A stretch of 64,000 nucleotides of DNA from Arthrobacter woluwensis (GCF_030816155.1 NZ_JAUSXR010000001.1:496001-560000); one strand, 5' to 3'. Numbered from the stretch's first letter, positions 19,644 through 29,714 are shown. The notes: generated from the sequence alone by a model not told the origin. Program-made: numbers and translations.

Positions 19644-20354
19644 TCAGCGCTTCTCGGCAGTCCGCAGGACGTATCCCACGCCTCGCTTGGTCTGGATCAG
19701 CGTGGGGGCGTCCGGGACGATGTCGATCTTGCGGCGCAGGTAGGAGATGTAGGACTCCACGATCGAGGCATCCCCGTTGAAGTCGTACTCCCAGACGTGG
19801 TCGAGGATCTGCGCCTTGGACAGCACACGATTGGGGTTCAGCATGAGGTAACGGAGCAGCTTGAACTCCGTGGGGGACAGCTCGATGGTGGTCCCGCCGC
19901 GGCGCACTTCGTGGGCGTCGTCGTCGAGTTCCAGGTCATCGACGCGGATGATCGCCTCGTCCTCGAGCAGAGGCTGCGTGCGGCGCAGCACGGCGCGCAC
20001 GCGGGCCACGACCTCATCCAGGCTGAACGGCTTGGTGACGTAGTCGTCGCCGCCCACGGTCAGGCCGGTGACCTTGTCCTCGGTGTCGTCCTTGGCGGTC
20101 AGGAAGAGCACCGGGATGTGGCGTCCGGCGGCGCGGAGCTTGCGGGTGACGTTGAAGCCGTCCATGTCCGGGAGCATCACGTCCAGGACGATCAGATCGG
20201 GGGTTTCGCTCTCGGCCTTGGCGAGGGCGTCCCGGCCGTTCGCGGCAGCCACCACTTCGAAGCCCGCGAAGCGCAAAGACGTCGAGAGCAGTTCCCGGAT
20301 GTTGGGTTCGTCGTCAACGACCAGGAGTTTGGCTTCAGGCGTTTCAGTCTTCAT
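19644..20354 (-). CDS. Response regulator, OmpR/PhoB family
   Basis: 236 residues from ATG 20354 (an ATG at 20363 would add three). The receiver domain has the acid pair D14/D15, phosphoacceptor D58 (LIVLDVMLPDMDG) and the K of DDYVTKPFS. The winged-helix DNA-binding half contains IELSPTEFKLLRYLMLNP and ends SYISYLRRKID and TKRGVGYVL. It resembles TrcR-type regulators. It is followed directly by its kinase in the same operon. The frame is open far upstream of 20354, but that part has no family similarity. Confidence 0.95.
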   Translation of the reverse strand: MKTETPEAKLLVVDDEPNIRELLSTSLRFAGFEVVAAANGRDALAKAESETPDLIVLDVMLPDMDGFNVTRKLRAAGRHIPVLFLTAKDDTEDKVTGLTVGGDDYVTKPFSLDEVVARVRAVLRRTQPLLEDEAIIRVDDLELDDDAHEVRRGGTTIELSPTEFKLLRYLMLNPNRVLSKAQILDHVWEYDFNGDASIVESYISYLRRKIDIVPDAPTLIQTKRGVGYVLRTAEKR

Positions 20355-20456
20355 GTCCTCCATCTTCCGCTCCGACCCTGAGTGTTGTCTGGAAGATTTC
20401 TGTACGCGTGGGAGAAGCGGTCCGCGACATATGCGAGCCGAACGTCCACGCCCGGG

Positions 20457-20462
20457 TAAAAT
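20457..20462 (+). promoter_or_regulatory. Probable -10 element of the cold-shock gene
   Basis: TAAAAT, about 95 bases before the cold-shock start. This gives a long leader, as is common for cold-shock genes. No strong -35 is visible. Confidence 0.35.
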
Positions 20463-20558
20463 AGTGTGGATACGCAGACCGCGAGCCGTGCCACCCAGAC
20501 CGGTTGAACCAGGTGGGGCATGGCCAGACCACAAGCTAAGACAGACAGAGGTAAAGAA

Positions 20559-20942
20559 GTGCCTACCGGCAGCGTCAAGTGGTACGACAAGGACAAGGGC
20601 TTCGGCTTCGCAGCGTCCGAAGACGGGCAGGAGTACTACCTGCCGTCTTCCGCGCTGCCCGCCGGCGTGGGGGAGCTCCGGAAGGGCACCCGGATCGAAT
20701 TCGGCGTCGCCGAAGGCCGCCGCGGTGCTCAGGCCATGGGCGTCCGGCTCCTGGACAAGCTCCCCTCCGTGTCGAAGGCCAAGCGCACCTCTCCGAAGGA
20801 ACTGGCCCCCATGGTCCAGGACCTCTCCACCGTCCTGGACAACCTGTCCGGGATGCTCTCCTCGGGTAAGTACCCGGATGGCAAGAAGGGCGCCGCCATC
20901 GCGGCTGCCCTGCGCCAGGTCGCAGATCAACTGGAAGCCTGA
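20559..20942 (+). CDS. Cold-shock domain protein with C-terminal extension
   Basis: 127 residues from GTG 20559, with AGAGG upstream. Residues 1-65 form a cold-shock OB fold: TGSVKWYDKDKGFGFAASED carries the RNP1-type motif KGFGFA, followed by EYYLPSSAL. The C-terminal half (PKELAPMVQDLSTVLDNLSG onward) is helical and longer than in CspA, as seen in many actinobacteria. It binds single-stranded nucleic acids. It lies 3 bp from a DUF3027 gene and is almost certainly co-transcribed with it. Confidence 0.92.
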   Translation: MPTGSVKWYDKDKGFGFAASEDGQEYYLPSSALPAGVGELRKGTRIEFGVAEGRRGAQAMGVRLLDKLPSVSKAKRTSPKELAPMVQDLSTVLDNLSGMLSSGKYPDGKKGAAIAAALRQVADQLEA

Positions 20943-20945
20943 GAC

Positions 20946-21521
20946 ATGACTGCCGAGCGTCAGAACACCCTTCGCACCACCGCCCCGAAGCCGGGCGTCC
21001 CGCAGTGGAAGACCGGCAAGCCGGACGCGATGCTCGCTGCGGCAGTGGACCAGGCGCGGCGTGAGCTGGAAACGATCACCCCCGCCGGCACCATCGGCGA
21101 CCACCTGGGGGCCAAGCGCGAGGAGGACCGGGTGGTCACCCACCTTTTCGCCTCGCGGCTGGCCGGGTACGTCGGCTGGCAGTGGTTCGCCGTACTGACC
21201 CGCAACTCCCGGTCCAAGGTGGTGACGGTCAGCGAGATCGGGCTCCTGCCCAGTGATGATTCCGTCCTGGCGCCGCCATGGGTGCCATGGTCCGAGCGGG
21301 TGCGTCCCGAGGACGTCGAGGCCATGCAGGCGGGGGAGGCGGAGGCCGCCGGAGAAACGGGCGGCACTGAGAAGTCCGACGACGGCGAGGCGGCGTCCGG
21401 TGCGACCGTCGCGGACGCGGATGAGAACTCCGTCGAGGATGCCGCTGCGCCCTCTGATGCTGACGGCGACTCGGCTGAAGAAGACGTTGAGGAAGACGCC
21501 GAAGAGGACGACACTGAATAG
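20946..21521 (+). CDS. DUF3027 domain protein
   Basis: 191 residues. The DUF3027 core is seen from about 25 to 115: KPDAMLAAAVDQARRELETI, then HLFASRLAGYVGWQWFAVL and VVTVSEIGLLP. The last ~75 residues are extremely acidic (DADGDSAEEDVEEDAEEDD) and presumably disordered. The family is actinobacterial, of unknown function, and regularly follows this cold-shock gene. The protein is shorter than many family members, which extend past the core. Confidence 0.85.
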   Translation: MTAERQNTLRTTAPKPGVPQWKTGKPDAMLAAAVDQARRELETITPAGTIGDHLGAKREEDRVVTHLFASRLAGYVGWQWFAVLTRNSRSKVVTVSEIGLLPSDDSVLAPPWVPWSERVRPEDVEAMQAGEAEAAGETGGTEKSDDGEAASGATVADADENSVEDAAAPSDADGDSAEEDVEEDAEEDDTE

Positions 21522-21564
21522 CACACCCATGCTATGAAGATCCTGAGCCGCCGAACGGCTCGTC

Positions 21565-21604
21565 AAACGCCTGTGGGCCCGGTTTCCCGGGCCCACAGGC
21601 GTTT
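21565..21604. terminator. Bidirectional terminator
   Basis: Perfect 18-bp stem (AAACGCCTGTGGGCCCGG and its complement) with a TTTC loop, ending in GTTT on one strand and AAAC on the other. It separates the convergent DUF3027 and serC genes. Confidence 0.9.
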
Positions 21605-21634
21605 GCGGCGAGGATTTGCGCGGTGGTTCCTGAG

Positions 21635-22856
<1,222 letters not shown>

Positions 22857-23026
22857 TCAGGTCCCAAGTGGGTCCGGATTCCGGAGACCGGGAGCGTCAT
22901 CTGCCGCATCCGTTATTCAGAGAGAGTCCAAATAAGCTAGACTAGGGGGCGGCGTTCTAAGCTTGACGACATGAAGCTTGGGCGCGGACGCCATGGCGCA
23001 CACGACGCGAGTGAGGGTAGGACGCG

Positions 23027-23722
23027 ATGACTGATCTGATCGACACCACGGAGATGTACCTGCGGACCATCCTGGAGTTGGAAGAGGAGAAGATCGTCCC
23101 TCTCCGTGCCCGGATCGCGGAGCGTCTCCACCACTCCGGACCGACCGTCTCCCAGACGATCGGCCGGATGGAGCGCGACGGCCTCGTGGTGGTGACCGGC
23201 GACCGCCACCTGGAACTGACGGACCACGGCCGACGCCGCGCGGTCGAGGTCATGCGCAAGCACCGCCTCGCGGAGCGGCTCCTCTCCGATGTGATCGGCC
23301 TGGACTGGGCGTTCGTCCACGACGAGGCCTGCCGCTGGGAGCACGTCATGAGTGAGCGCGTGGAGCGTCGCATCTACGAATTGCTGGGCCACCCGACCGA
23401 TTCCCCGTACGGCAACCCGATCCCCGGGCTCGAGCAGCTCGGCGGCCTGGAAGGCGAGCCGTTCGCCGCCGGCCTGATGACGCTGGTCCAGGCCATGAAC
23501 GAGTACTCTCCGGGATCGGTCGTGACGGTCCGCCGTCTGGCGGAGCCCGCTCAGGTGGAGCCGGAGCTCCTGCAGCAGCTGGATGAGGGCGGGATCCGCC
23601 CGGGTGCGACGATCGGCCTGGAACGTGCCGGAGATTACATCGCGGTAAGAGTGGCCGGCATCGAAGGAGCGCTCGAGCTGCCGCCCGAAGTCGCTGCGCA
23701 CGTCTTCGTCTCGCTCGGCTGA
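23027..23722 (+). CDS. DtxR/IdeR-family metal-dependent repressor
   Basis: 231 residues, with AGGA before ATG. The N-terminal winged helix includes LHHSGPTVSQTIGRMERDGL. The metal ligands of DtxR are all at their canonical numbers: M10, H79, E83, H98, C102, E105 and H106. The C-terminal SH3-like domain covers about 150-231 (PGSVVTVRRLAEPAQVE). It should be an Fe(II)-dependent repressor of iron-uptake genes; an iron box is found before the siderophore-interacting protein at 12124-12142. Mn-responsive relatives (MntR) lack this ligand set and the third domain. Confidence 0.95.
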   Translation: MTDLIDTTEMYLRTILELEEEKIVPLRARIAERLHHSGPTVSQTIGRMERDGLVVVTGDRHLELTDHGRRRAVEVMRKHRLAERLLSDVIGLDWAFVHDEACRWEHVMSERVERRIYELLGHPTDSPYGNPIPGLEQLGGLEGEPFAAGLMTLVQAMNEYSPGSVVTVRRLAEPAQVEPELLQQLDEGGIRPGATIGLERAGDYIAVRVAGIEGALELPPEVAAHVFVSLG

Positions 23723-23753
23723 ACACCGCGCTGAACTGCATCTTCACTTCTCA

Positions 23754-23783
23754 GAACGCGTCCGCGGCCCCGCGGGCGCGTTC
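23754..23783 (+). terminator. Terminator after the DtxR-type gene
   Basis: Stem of GAACGCG and CCGCGG blocks with one T-G wobble and a CC loop, followed by TTCGTCTTTCC. It lies 32 bp after the stop. Confidence 0.8.
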
Positions 23784-23906
23784 TTCGTCTTTCCTCTCGC
23801 CTGGCTGGGGTTTATCCACATACTAGATAACGAATTTATTACTCTTGGGTCCGTTCGCGTATAGTGATGTCTCAGCGCTGAAACCTAAGCGTGACCTGTT
23901 TCGTAC

Positions 23907-24122
23907 GCCGAGCTCTGCTGGCGAATCAGGGTGTGAAGCATGACAGCAGAGGCGGGGGAACCATTTTCGGCGGCCTGGATCAGGTCGCCTTGGGGTGAAG
24001 CCCGCGGCGGTGCAGGGAACTTTTCAGATGCGGTTCACGCCGATTCTCTGGATTCCCGTGTGCCTCCGCAGGCCGGGCAGCTGACTCTCAGGCCCGAATC
24101 CGACAGCTAACTTCGAAGGCGC
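23907..24122 (+). promoter_or_regulatory. Cyclic di-AMP riboswitch (ydaO/yuaA), copy 1
   Basis: Conserved ydaO/yuaA strings appear in order: GCCGAGCTCTGCT, then GCAGAGGCGGGGGAACCA, TTGGGGTGAAGCC, and near the 3' end CCCGAATCCGACAGCTAAC with a closing GAAGGCG. It ends just before the M23 peptidase gene. In actinobacteria these riboswitches control cell-wall hydrolases; c-di-AMP binding normally turns expression off. Confidence 0.93.
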
Positions 24123-24141
24123 TATGAGAGGGAATGCATAC

Positions 24142-24963
24142 GTGAGCAATGACAAGCTGCGCGGACGTCGTCGCGCGAGTGGACCGGCCGTCCAGGCCGG
24201 TGGTCCCGCGCGGACCGTCCTTCCGGCCACGCCTCGTAAGGCGAAGCGGAAGGGTCCTCTGCAGCAGATCGCCGATCTGGCTGTGAAGAGCGGCGCGATC
24301 CACAAGGGTGGCCTCGCGCTTGCAGCAGGCGGCCTCGCCCTGACCGTGGCGTTCCCTGCCAGCACCGGCCCTCTGGCCGAAGCGGCAGGCCGTGACGGTG
24401 CGCAGACCACTGCCAGCATCACCGCCAGTGGCGCCGTTCAGGCCCCTGTCACCGCCTCCACGGGGGCGAAGATCTCCTTCAGCCGCACCTCGGCCACCAG
24501 TCGCCAGGACCCTGATGCCCGCCTCAAGGCGCTCATGAGCGCTCAGTCCGGCAAGGTGACTCCTGCCACCGCGAAGGGTTCCCTCGGATCCCCGCTGGCC
24601 TCCCTGACCGAAGCGTCGCCGTTCGGCTGGCGCATCAACCCGCTCGGCGGCCCGTCCGACTTCCACAGCGGCGAGGACTTCGTGGCCCAGTGCGGCACCC
24701 AGGTCATGGCTGCCGCAGCCGGCAAGGTCGTGTTCACCGGTTGGGTGGACACAGGTGGCGGAAACCGCGTCGTGGTCGATCACGGCAATGGTCTCGAGAC
24801 CACCTACAACCACCTGAGCTCCTTCACCGTGCAGCCCGGGCAGACCGTCCAGCGCGGCGACGTGGTGGCGCTCAGCGGCACCACCGGCGCCTCCACCGGC
24901 TGCCACCTCCATTTTGAAGTGATGGTCAACGGCCAGGTCGTCGACCCGTCCGGATGGCTCTGA
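24142..24963 (+). CDS. M23 family metallopeptidase (cell-wall endopeptidase)
   Basis: 273 residues from GTG 24142, with GAGAGGGA upstream; an ATG at 24124 would overlap the riboswitch end. After a basic lead comes a membrane or signal helix (about 57-75), a linker, then the M23/LytM domain from about 158. It has FHSGEDF (H175, D179) and CHLHF (H255/H257), which are zinc ligands and the catalytic site. It should cleave peptidoglycan cross-links outside the membrane. A c-di-AMP riboswitch controls it, as for the next gene. Confidence 0.93.
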   Translation: MSNDKLRGRRRASGPAVQAGGPARTVLPATPRKAKRKGPLQQIADLAVKSGAIHKGGLALAAGGLALTVAFPASTGPLAEAAGRDGAQTTASITASGAVQAPVTASTGAKISFSRTSATSRQDPDARLKALMSAQSGKVTPATAKGSLGSPLASLTEASPFGWRINPLGGPSDFHSGEDFVAQCGTQVMAAAAGKVVFTGWVDTGGGNRVVVDHGNGLETTYNHLSSFTVQPGQTVQRGDVVALSGTTGASTGCHLHFEVMVNGQVVDPSGWL

Positions 24964-25076
24964 GAGCCATCTCTCGGTCTCGCGGTATGTTCCGTAACCT
25001 TAACGTGACATTCTGCCGAGACTCCTGTAATTTATAGATCGCGCCTCCTCGTAAGAGGGGGAGCCCTGGGTTGGAT

Positions 25077-25247
25077 TGCTGAGCTCTGCCACCAACCGAG
25101 GTCCGTTCGTAACTACTTTCGTCTGGCAGAGGCGGGGGAACCAATTTTGGCCTTGCGTGCAAGGCCTTGGGGTTAAGTCGTCAGATCGCGCAAGCGGCGG
25201 ACGGCCGGATGGCTCCCATCCGAATCCGACAGCTCACCTCGTAGGCA
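25077..25247 (+). promoter_or_regulatory. Cyclic di-AMP riboswitch (ydaO/yuaA), copy 2
   Basis: The same conserved strings as copy 1: GCTGAGCTCTGCC, GGCAGAGGCGGGGGAACCA, TTGGGGTTAAG, and CCGAATCCGACAGCTCACC closing with GTAGGC. It lies between the M23 gene and the NlpC/P60 gene and leads straight to the latter's ribosome site. Confidence 0.93.
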
Positions 25248-25264
25248 TCGGGAGAGGCTTTTCC

Positions 25265-26062
25265 TTGTCTTTTGGCACTACCTCTGCGCGCCATCGCGCT
25301 AAGCAGGCATCCACCACTTCGCTTCTTGAAATCTCCAAGGCCGTTTCGTCGAACGCCGGATCCATGGGCCGTCAGGCCGCAGTGATTGCAGCGGCTTCGG
25401 GCCTGGTGCTCACCAGCGGCATCGCGGCCAACGCCGCTGAGACCAGCGTGCAGCGCGACTCCTCCGCAGCAACCACCCTCGAGGTCAAGGCTGCTCCGAA
25501 GGCCGTCGCCGCATCCTCCACCGCCAAGCTCAGCTTCGTCCGCACCGCGGTCAAGACCGAGCCGGCTCCGGTCGTCGAGGCCCCCGTGGTCGAGGCGCAG
25601 TCCAACACCGAGACGCAGACCAACACCGAGCAGGCCGCTCCGGCCACCGAGAACACCAACACCCAGGTGACCGGCTCGAACGTCGCCGCCGCCACCCCGG
25701 CTCCGAAGACGATCAACACCGCTGCCGCTTCCGGCAAGGGTGCTGCGATCGCCGCTGCCGCTCTGGCTCAGCTGGGCGTCAACCAGGACTGCACCGCCCT
25801 GGTGTCCAACTCCCTGCGCGCCGTGGGAATCAACTTCCACGACTGGCCCGCCGGTTACCTTTCCTTGGGCCGCACGGTGTCCGCCGCTGAGGCTCAGCCC
25901 GGCGACGTCATCTACTACGCCGACGGCGGCGTCGGTGTGCCTCACGTGGCCGTCTACATCGGCAACGGCCAGGCCGTGCACGGCGGCTTCCTCGGCTACA
26001 CCACCAAGGTGTACGACGCGTTCGTCGGCTCCGGCCCCGTCTTCATCCGCGTGGGTGGCTAA
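25265..26062 (+). CDS. NlpC/P60 family cell-wall hydrolase
   Basis: 265 residues from TTG 25265, with GGGAGAGG upstream. A signal/membrane segment covers about 37-57 (GRQAAVIAAASGLVLTSGIA) with AANAAE as probable cleavage region. A long Ala/Thr/Pro/Glu linker follows (60-155). The NlpC/P60 domain (about 156-265) has catalytic C176 (NQDCTALVSNSL), H227 (PHVAVYIGNG) and H239. It likely cleaves peptidoglycan stem peptides. Its own c-di-AMP riboswitch and the adjacent M23 gene suggest coordinated wall remodelling. Confidence 0.94.
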   Translation: MSFGTTSARHRAKQASTTSLLEISKAVSSNAGSMGRQAAVIAAASGLVLTSGIAANAAETSVQRDSSAATTLEVKAAPKAVAASSTAKLSFVRTAVKTEPAPVVEAPVVEAQSNTETQTNTEQAAPATENTNTQVTGSNVAAATPAPKTINTAAASGKGAAIAAAALAQLGVNQDCTALVSNSLRAVGINFHDWPAGYLSLGRTVSAAEAQPGDVIYYADGGVGVPHVAVYIGNGQAVHGGFLGYTTKVYDAFVGSGPVFIRVGG

Positions 26063-26103
26063 GACCACGGTCTGAACCACCAGCCTCTCCCGCTGGAGAT
26101 TGT

Positions 26104-26136
26104 CAGAAGGACCCCGCCTGTGGCGGGGTCCTTCTG
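26104..26136 (+). terminator. Terminator after the NlpC/P60 gene
   Basis: Perfect 15-bp stem CAGAAGGACCCCGCC with its complement and a three-base TGT loop, followed by TCGTT. Confidence 0.88.
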
Positions 26137-26328
26137 TCGTTAAGGCGTCAGCTGTCGGACGCCCCAACGAGGGGTGAATTTTTCGCACGACACGTCCGCA
26201 ATATGGTCCAGGGCATCGCGCACGCGCCCGGGCGTGTTTAGGCTGGTTACGTCGATCCATAGCCCGGACACGCCGGGGGCAGCCGGCCCTCGTGCCCCTG
26301 CCGGGTGCGGCCGTGAAGAGGTATGTGC

Positions 26329-26829
26329 ATGCGCACTCTCGTTCTGAATGCTGGATATGAACCGCTCGCGGTGGTCACCTTCCGCCGGGCGCTGGTCCTC
26401 GTGCTGGCCGGAAAGGCCAGCGTGGTCTCGGAGGGCGGCGAACCCGTCGTCGGCCCTCGGGACGTCCTGGGCCGGCCCTCGGTGATCCTGCTGAACCGCT
26501 ACATCAGACCACGGCACAACGTGGTCTCGACGGTCAGCAGGAGAGGAGTCCTGCGCCGCGACGGGCACCGCTGCGGATACTGCGGCAAGGCCGCACACAC
26601 CATCGACCACATCCTGCCGCGGTCGCGCGGCGGTCGGGACTCCTGGGAGAACCTCGTGGCGTGCTGCCTGAAGTGCAACAACACCAAGGGGGACCACACG
26701 CCGTCCGAGATGGGCTGGCACCTGAGGTTCAGTCCGCGTCCTCCCGTGGGAACCGTGTGGCAGATCAAGGAGCTGGAGAAGCCCACTCCCGAGTGGAGCG
26801 CGTATCTGCCCGCCGAGGATGCCGCCTGA
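26329..26829 (+). CDS. HNH endonuclease family protein
   Basis: 166 residues from ATG 26329 (an ATG at 26323 would add two). The N-terminus MRTLVLNAGYEPLAVVTFRR and the HNH core are typical of a widespread actinobacterial group. The core has a zinc-type CGYC pair, then HTIDHILPRSRGGRDSWENL and a second C-x-x-C (CCLKCNNTKGDH). HNH proteins cut nucleic acids; the cellular role of this group is not known to me. It stands alone, not beside a restriction or phage gene. Confidence 0.9.
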   Translation: MRTLVLNAGYEPLAVVTFRRALVLVLAGKASVVSEGGEPVVGPRDVLGRPSVILLNRYIRPRHNVVSTVSRRGVLRRDGHRCGYCGKAAHTIDHILPRSRGGRDSWENLVACCLKCNNTKGDHTPSEMGWHLRFSPRPPVGTVWQIKELEKPTPEWSAYLPAEDAA

Positions 26830-27172
26830 GCCGTGCGCTCCCGGTCTGCCGGCGGGGGGGTGCCCCGGCACGGGGGCGCCGGCACCGTGATTCCGGCAGC
26901 GTGATTCCGGCTCCAGGCGGCTTTCGGCGTGCCCGGTTCTTCGTCATGTTCCAGACTGACGACGGCGACACGACCCTTGCAGGACCGGTGCGCCTCCGCC
27001 TCCCGTTCTAGGCTGGAGTGTCCAGTCCCAGGGGCTGGGCGGCGAATGCGACGACGAACAGGGAGGCACGGGCCGATGTCAGGGACACAATGGAGTGCCG
27101 CGGCGACGGCCTTCCGCCTTTTCCCGAGCCGGCTGTCCTCCGGGCCCGGTTGCACTCTGGAACAGGCCGGTC
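26830..27172. other. Intergenic region
   Basis: 343 bp with no convincing gene. A short direct repeat GTGATTCCGGC occurs twice near 26887 and 26901. The MoeA-like frame remains open back to a GTG at 27095, but the conserved part starts after 27173. Confidence 0.5.
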
Positions 27173-28573
27173 ATGATGGAGCGTGACGAGGGCCGCGCGG
27201 CGCGTCTGAACTGGGACGAGGCGCGGGCCCTGCTGCAGGAGCGGGTGGAGGCCCTGCCCGCCGTGCACGTCCCCTTGGCGCAGGCGGTCGGACTCCTCGC
27301 GGCCGAGGATGTCTTCGCGGAGGATGAGCACCCGTCCGGGCCGCGCGCGGCGGTCGACGGCTGGGCCGTCAATGGCGCCCCTCCCTGGGTCATCGCGGAA
27401 CCGGGTGACCGGCTCGCGGGGCGTCAGGGCAGCCGGGTCGAGAAGGGCCGGCCGCTGCCGCCCGGTGGCAAGGGCGTGCTGGCGCTCCACGATGCCCGGG
27501 TGGCGCTCGACGCGGAGGGGCTCGCCGTCGTCGAGCGGGCGCCGGGTGCCCGTCCCGGAGCGCCCCGCAATGGCGAGAACATCACTCCGTCCGGTCAGGC
27601 ACTCTCCACCGGCGCGCCCCTGCTGACCCGCGGAGCGGTCCTCGACCCCCTGCGTCTGGCCCTGCTGGCCGGGGCAGGGTTCGACACGGTCGCGGCTGTG
27701 CCGAAGCCACGGGTCCAGGTGATCCAGTCCGGACACCTCGCGACGCAGGGTCGCCCCGGATGGGGAGAGGACCGCGACGCGCTGGGGCCGGTCCTCGCCC
27801 CGCTGCTGGACGCCTGGGGTGTGGTGGTCGAGAACAGAGTCCGGATCAGCGGCACCGTGGCCGAGTGGCGCGCGGCGCTGGAGGAGGACGCCGACGGCGC
27901 GGCGGCGCCAGTCGACGTGGTCGTGACGGTCGGTGGGACCGGGGCAGGTGAGGCGGACCATCTGCGCGAGGCGCTGGAGGCGCTGGGTGTGGAGTACGTG
28001 GTGGATGGCGTGTCCTGTGATCCACTCCAGACCGCTGTGGCCGGGGTGCTCCCGGACGGGCGCCATGTTCTCGGTCTGCCGGGCACTCCCGGCGAGGCAC
28101 TGGCCACCCTGGCGTTGCTCGGCGAGCCGCTGTTCGCCGCCCTGGGACGCCGTGAGGTCCAGGCTTTCCGGCCGGTGCCTTCCGGCCGCGCGATGGAGGC
28201 TGAGCTTCGCCCCACGCGGCTGCTGCCCGGTCATACGGTCTTCGGGATGGCCTCCCCGTGCGGTCCTCGCCACGGCCTGGCCGAGTGGGCCGATGCCGAG
28301 CTGCTGCTCGTGGTGCCGCCCCATGGCGTCCGGATGGGGGATGAGCTGATGGCTCTCCCTCTGCCGTGGAAGGACGGCGATCGCGGTACGGGCGCCCCGA
28401 AGCCGACGAGGCTGGGGGCGTCGCCGTCGTCGCGTGCCGAAGCCGCTTCACCCGACGGCAAGCGTGCTCCCAAGGCCGCAAGGAACTCGGAGCCGATCGA
28501 TTGGGCGGCCCAGGACTGGGACTCGCTCAGAACGCCGCCGGGACCGGAGCGCAGCGGCCCCGACGGGTCCTGA
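27173..28573 (+). CDS. MoeA-like molybdopterin molybdotransferase, divergent
   Basis: 466 residues from ATG 27173 (27176 is also possible). It shows the MoeA order of domains with weakened motifs: RAAVDGWAV for the usual SxMDGYA, GARPGAPRNGENITPSGQ for the linker, VVTVGGTGAGEADHLREAL for the MPT-binding TGGVSVG-type loop, and GLPGTPGEALATLALL. MoeA inserts molybdate into molybdopterin. The C-terminal ~75 residues are low-complexity. No other molybdenum cofactor genes are in the window, so activity is uncertain. Confidence 0.8.
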   Translation: MMERDEGRAARLNWDEARALLQERVEALPAVHVPLAQAVGLLAAEDVFAEDEHPSGPRAAVDGWAVNGAPPWVIAEPGDRLAGRQGSRVEKGRPLPPGGKGVLALHDARVALDAEGLAVVERAPGARPGAPRNGENITPSGQALSTGAPLLTRGAVLDPLRLALLAGAGFDTVAAVPKPRVQVIQSGHLATQGRPGWGEDRDALGPVLAPLLDAWGVVVENRVRISGTVAEWRAALEEDADGAAAPVDVVVTVGGTGAGEADHLREALEALGVEYVVDGVSCDPLQTAVAGVLPDGRHVLGLPGTPGEALATLALLGEPLFAALGRREVQAFRPVPSGRAMEAELRPTRLLPGHTVFGMASPCGPRHGLAEWADAELLLVVPPHGVRMGDELMALPLPWKDGDRGTGAPKPTRLGASPSSRAEAASPDGKRAPKAARNSEPIDWAAQDWDSLRTPPGPERSGPDGS

Positions 28574-28603
28574 CCTGGCGCCCACAGGCGGACGCGCCAG
28601 TCG

Positions 28604-29356
28604 TTACTTCGCTTCGCCCTCGAACAGTGCCTTGTGGGCGTACCCTGCGATCAAGCCGCCTGCGACCGGCGCCACGATCGAAGCCCAGAGCTGCGTCAGT
28701 GCGGCCGGCCCGCCGTAGACGGCCGTGGCGATGGAGCGGGCCGGGTTGAAGGACCCGTTGGTGACCGGGATGGCCAGGAGGGCGATGACCACCAGCGTGA
28801 GTCCGATGGCCAGAGGCGCCAGTCTGCCCGCGCCCCGCTTGCCAGTGACGGCGAGGATGACCGTGACGAACAGTGCTGTCGCCACGATCTCGACGATGAA
28901 GAACGACACGGCGTTGTAACCGCCGGGGGACAGCTCGCCCCAGCCGGTGGACGCGAAGCCGCCCTGCTGGGCTGCGGAGAGGGCGCCGTCCTTGCCGCCG
29001 GCGAGGATGGCGACGAGCGCTGTGGCTCCGAGGACGGCCCCGGCTACCTGGGCCACGAGGTATCCGGCGACGTCCTTCCAGGCGAAACGCCCGGCGGCCG
29101 CGAGACCGAGCGTCACGGCCGGGTTGAAGTGGCCGCCGGAGATGGGCCCGAAGGCGAACGCCCCGATGATCACGGACAGACCGAGTGCCAGGGCGACGCC
29201 CAGGAAGCCCACGTTGAGGCCGCCCACGCCCCCGGCGAATCCTGCGGTGAAGAGAGCAGTGCCGATGACACCGAAGACCAGGAAGAACGTGCCGACGATC
29301 TCGGCTCCGAGCTTGGCGGCCACGGAGGGAGCAGCAGTCGTCATTGACTCAGACAT
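28604..29356 (-). CDS. Aquaporin (AqpZ-type MIP channel)
   Basis: 250 residues from ATG 29356, with GAGG upstream. Six membrane helices and both pore motifs are present: GGHFNPAVTLG and NGSFNPARSI. The residues around the second NPA (NPAR) carry the arginine of a water-selective filter. It likely conducts water across the inner membrane. The C-terminal end AHKALFEGEAK is short. Confidence 0.93.
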   Translation of the reverse strand: MSESMTTAAPSVAAKLGAEIVGTFFLVFGVIGTALFTAGFAGGVGGLNVGFLGVALALGLSVIIGAFAFGPISGGHFNPAVTLGLAAAGRFAWKDVAGYLVAQVAGAVLGATALVAILAGGKDGALSAAQQGGFASTGWGELSPGGYNAVSFFIVEIVATALFVTVILAVTGKRGAGRLAPLAIGLTLVVIALLAIPVTNGSFNPARSIATAVYGGPAALTQLWASIVAPVAGGLIAGYAHKALFEGEAK

Positions 29357-29680
29357 GTTTCCTCTTTCGAATAACTCACAATTAAAGGTGGATAACATGC
29401 CCATGCTAGAGATCGCCGTGATCTGGACCAATAATCACGGGTGGCCGGCCGTTGCCACCGCTGTAAGCAGGCAGTTGTGACTGTTCGGGAGTGGGTTGTC
29501 AGCCCTGACCGGATGTTCCGCGGACAGGGGAGAGGATGTGTCGGAGGCGGGCCTGCGAGGCGGAACACGGCCGGCGGAAACTGACGATCTGACGTCAAAC
29601 AGGTCACAGAGCCGTGCGCAGCGTGACCGGCGAAGGGTTTCGCAAACGTTCCAGCGGCGTGAAGGCGCCGTTAAAAGGCT

Positions 29681-29714
29681 GAGCGGTGGCGAACCCCCCG
29701 GTTCGCCGCCGCTC
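29681..29714. terminator. Hairpin in gap, possible terminator
   Basis: 15-bp stem: GAGCGG, a T-G wobble, then GGCGAACC, with a CCCC loop. No coding gene ends nearby, so it may terminate an unannotated small RNA or be a remnant. Confidence 0.45.

Noticed and set aside
20355..21596. N-terminal extension of the response regulator frame
   Set aside because: It runs antisense through the cold-shock and DUF3027 genes and has no similarity before MKTETPEAKLLVVDDE.
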